A stretch of DNA of 64,000 bases, from assembly GCA_963281255.1 (NCBI GenBank), contig OY725497.1:310001-374000 (forward strand), in the 5' to 3' direction. Made by a program: the position numbers and the translations under genes. Shown piece by piece: positions 60,658 through 64,000 of the stretch (the first letter of the stretch is position 1; each line of letters starts with the position of its first letter). This DNA is from Aphrocallistes beatrix. Lineage: Eukaryota; Porifera; Hexactinellida; Sceptrulophora; Aphrocallistidae. The notes beneath the pieces are model-generated. The model worked only from the letters and a program-made list of their open reading frames with translations, was not told the origin of the DNA and did not search any database.

Positions 60658-62772
60658 TCATATCAGAATCAAATCAGTTTGGGATTTGGAATTAGCTCGG
60701 ATCTTGAGAAGATTGGAAGAAGAAAGAAGGATATTTCTGGTCTTTGGTTTTCTTGATGGAACAGGGCGAACGGTAGGTGTCGCTGTCTTTGCTCGGCGAA
60801 AGTCAGGCGTATCAGAATGATAGGAATCTTTTGGACTGGGCAAACTTAGCTTTGTTAGCGGGATTGGCGATGCAGGCACGGATTTCGGATACGAGTCTAA
60901 GTTCATGGGAATGATGGGTACGGCGTACCTCTGTATCAAACTCTGTACATGGCCTTTCGAGACGTCATTACCCAGTGAAGTTGTCCTAGGTGTCGCGCCC
61001 TCAAGTATACACTCTAACGGGCTCTCGATTTCCAAACTCGTCTTGCGGACAGTGGAGTCGAAGTAATTCGGGATTTGCATATCAACATATCCTGAATTCT
61101 GCCTCTTCATAGGAGTAGGCGAATTCCTATGGTTTCTAATGTCAATGTTTGATGGGCGTAGTTTGGATTCGAACAAGTCGTCCAGCTCTTCATCTGACCG
61201 TGATCCAGTGCTAGAGCTGTAACCCGAGCTGTACCCCGTGAGTGTCTCCGGAATGTGCATTTCCGTATACCCACTGGTCATCCGCTTGACTGTGGGAGGT
61301 CGTCTAGGCGCAATCTTTGTCGGTGGTTTGGGTTTTCGTGCATGAGGGGGGATGGGTTTCTCCTGAATGGGAGGTGTCTGGATCCGTTTACATATGTCAG
61401 GACGTCCCCATTCTAAGGATTTTCTCCTCAGGGTCTCCTCTCTATTTTGAGGTTGGTGGATATTATTAACGCTGAGATCCATGGTGCTGTTCCAGCGTCC
61501 TGCGCCCTCAATGGCAGGCTGTAGGCACTCATCAGATGCGAGCGAGTCTATCAGCCCGAGTAGGTAGTTGAAGGACCACTTTTCCAGACCTATTTCAATG
61601 TCTTGCCGCTGCAGAGATGCAATTGAGGGTTTTCGATACTGAGAGCGTATTGCCTATAAAAAGTAGACATCAGTAAAAACGACGAATTAATCAAGATAAT
61701 TAACGAAATTGTACTTATAAGCGTGATTAATAGTTATAATGAATAATTCACTTACTTTATTAATTGATTGGATCCAGTGCTGTCTCTCTGTTGCATCGTC
61801 GCAGTAGAGAGTGAACTTCTTCTTAGATTTGGTGCAAGTGACGCAGAAATAGAACTTATCCATTTTGGTGCTGCTACCTTCTGCTCGTAAATTGCTGTAA
61901 GCTGAGATATGAATAATTCCTTTCGGATCGCACTGACTCGTCTTCATCTTAGAGTCGTAGTATTGCAATGTGTCAGGAGTCAGCATAAACCAGCGTTTAG
62001 AGCTGCCTACATGCCTTCCCATTTTGTGGAGGTAACCTTGTTTTAGCGAACCTTTAAACAGAGTGTCGTAAATCTCATTCACGACGACCATTCCGTAGTC
62101 TTTTGGAAGTTTTGAAAAGCACTGCTCCTGTATCACACTCAGGAACGCTGGGAAGTCAAGATGGGATTTTGAGTGAATATCGTCTAGAGTGTCGACGAGG
62201 GGAATTTCGGATTTATCCATCAATTTCGATAGGAATTCCTTGAATATTGGTCTAGCTACTTTCAGCTCGCCTTTCACATCCAATTTGCAGTAAATCAGCC
62301 ATAATTTGTACAGTGCATCCTCTGGCAAACTCATTTTTTTAATCTCTTTTTCATTCACAAGTGCGAATATTTTCCAACATTCGTAACGCGAAACATCACA
62401 ATCTCCAATTGAGACGTCTTTAATCTAAGAACAAGAAATTATAAAACGGGTCCAAGAATGAAGTGTGAAAATGAATTCAAAATATAGTAAACAAACCTGA
62501 CAAATTTGGTCCATGAAGTCATCGAACTTCAAGAGTCCGTTGTAGAATGAGTGTGGGTCTTTCGCGGAAAGAGTATCCGCATAGACTACCCTGAACCTGT
62601 CGCTGAAGTTTTTCAGAAATCCCCTCAAACTTGGGATGGTGCTGTTATTCCTGGGAGGGTTATCGTGCAGGATTTTGTAGACATGCTTGAAGCAGTTGGT
62701 TTGAGTGACACTGCCGTAGATGCGATCGCACAAGATCTTGTTTCCGTACATTCTTACTACATAATGGGACAT
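60658..62772 (-). CDS. SWAP70/DEF6-like PH-domain protein with YxxM and proline-rich tail
   Basis: Exons 62772-62497, 62424-61756 and 61653-60658 give 646 aa (introns 72 and 102 bp, phase 0). The N-terminal part (1-215) is helical and resembles the EF-hand-like half of SWAP70/DEF6. The PH domain spans about 217-315 (LKQGYLHKMGRHVGSSKRWF, FTLYCDDATERQHWIQSINK). The SWAP70 coiled coil is missing. Instead the C terminus is disordered, with proline-rich SH3-type motifs (PPHARKPKPP, APRRPP) and two repeats of SGYxxMxIP (Tyr444 YTEM, Tyr504 YVDM), the consensus for PI3-kinase p85 SH2 binding. It looks like a phosphotyrosine adaptor; this role is inferred. Confidence 0.72.
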
Positions 62773-64000
62773 AATAAATTACTAAAATATCAACACATCA
62801 CGTCTGGTTGCATTAACTAAACGCTTTTATAGTTATCGAGACACAAATTTGAGAAAGAATAGTCAACAGATCTAAGCTTTATCCTCTCTGTTGAAAGCAA
62901 CAAAAGGCAATTATCTATCTAAGGTAAATCAAAGTTGGAAGGATAGAAGTTGACAAATTTCCGCGAATCTTGTATTTAGAGTTCCGACCTGAAATCAGTT
63001 AACATATGTTTCAGGAAAATTTGGGATTCCTTTACAAGCGGAACAATGGCGGAATCCACAACTCAGTCTTGTGAATACAGATATCGAAAACAATTATAAC
63101 TGTTGACAAAGATTTTTCACACCAGTATTTTAATAAGGTGGCTTTAAATACAATTAGCAGTTTTAATTAAAAAATGTAAATACAATCTTACCTGATTTGT
63201 GAATTATGTTTGATAGTGAGATTGATCAAATACAAATATATATTTATTAATAGAACTTGTTAAATTAACAATGCTAACTTCTGCATATCCACTCGTATTT
63301 ATATCATCTAGCAGCAATGAAATAAGCTCTACCTAATATCATTATTCTGGCCTAAGTCATGCAAAAACACAAAAGCCTTATTATACCAGGATTTACGTGT
63401 AAGGATGTTATAGCATCGACGTTTGATGTATATGAAAGCACATGTTTATTCCAGCGTTGTATCAGTTGGTTCTAATAGATTCCTTTGTAAATTGCTCCGC
63501 AACTTCCAATTACCCAAAATTCCGCTCCATAGTAATAGAAAATCAAAGAATTGTGCCATTACTCGACGAAGATCGAATATTGCGAAGTTTGGGAGGTTGC
63601 AATATTATTTTTAGACTTGATGATTTAGTTAATTTTAGTTCAGATTGGTAAAATAATTACCGTAAAATAACACATCATATTGATCGATTAGGCAATATAC
63701 ATAGTTGTCTAATGTGCGTCAGGAACCATTAAACGCTTTTAATAATTCAAAATGTTTAAAAACGTCAATGATTCTTTAGATTCTTATCTGCCAAGGAATT
63801 GAATAACAAGCTTACCCCCTATCGACAACGAGTACTCCTAAGTTTTCAATCAATTCATCACGGATCAGTTATTATCTCAGGAGAGAACTGAATATAGAGA
63901 AGGATGATTTGTGCGATCGAGCTTCCAATATAGAAGTGAAAATGATTTCTCCAACAAATTTCAAACCAAAAAAAATTCATTACGGCATAATTTGTGTATA
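62773..64000. other. Gene-free right end
   Basis: The promoter or 5' UTR of the SWAP70-like gene should be close to 62773. The two overlapping plus-strand frames at 63423-63651 show no domain and are not called. No repeats or RNA genes are recognised. Confidence 0.5.

Noticed and set aside
63423..63651. Two overlapping plus-strand frames at the right end
   Set aside because: Short, overlapping in different frames, and without recognisable domains or context.
1..64000. CRISPR arrays, rRNA and tRNA genes
   Set aside because: Scanned by eye for regular repeat-spacer arrays and for tRNA B-box-like GGTTCGA motifs; no convincing case. A tRNA scan program would be needed to exclude a tRNA fully.

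Overview
This window is nuclear DNA of a eukaryote, most likely an animal with a compact genome. The genetic code is standard. Genes are broken by GT-AG introns of mostly 54-80 bp, plus two GC-AG introns, and several neighbouring genes sit under 100 bp apart. DEPDC5, ANKRD55-like, FEM1-like, UNC13/BAIAP3-like, SWAP70/DEF6-like, ZDHHC3/7-like and LHFPL-like genes together point to Metazoa. Short introns, AT-rich spacers, many large single-exon genes and a beta-helix/multi-TM 'Pmp-like' protein would fit a sponge or another early-branching animal. That placement is inference and cannot be settled from this sequence.

Layout. 0.6-2.2 kb: sugar transporter (-). 2.6-12.7 kb: a ten-exon EXD2 gene (-) whose two large introns hold five complete genes: DHDDS and a membrane JmjC protein (+), and a coiled-coil protein, LSM5 and a 1158-aa beta-helix/multi-TM protein (-). 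13.5-17.0 kb: an intronless protein joining ubiquitin-like, vWA, E2 (UBC) and E3 (U-box) domains. 17.5-18.3 kb: a Harbinger-like MITE. 19.1-21.9 kb: glycerate kinase, with a hAT MITE in intron 1 that itself contains a Tc1-like MITE. 22.7-24.3 kb: PARG, with a foldback repeat in its intron. 25.0 kb: a small divergent bZIP gene (+). 26.8-29.3 kb: a type II CAX exchanger. 32-52 kb: a run of eleven minus-strand genes (FEM1-like, POLE3, LHFPL-like, ZDHHC, ANKRD55-like, DEPDC5, HADH, MAT, ISOC, ALKBH8-like, UGDH). 52.9-60.3 kb: two tandem intronless UNC13-like genes (+). 60.7-62.8 kb: a SWAP70/DEF6-like PH protein with a Gab-like tail (-). 62.8-64 kb: no gene seen.

Most genes are housekeeping and functionally unrelated: DNA-end processing, mRNA decay and splicing, dolichol synthesis, TORC1 nutrient control, methionine and fatty-acid metabolism, ADP-ribose turnover, tRNA modification, UDP-glucuronate supply and exocytosis. 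The multi-exon models were built by hand. Every junction keeps the reading frame and each total is divisible by three. All names come from recognising motifs by eye; no database search was run.
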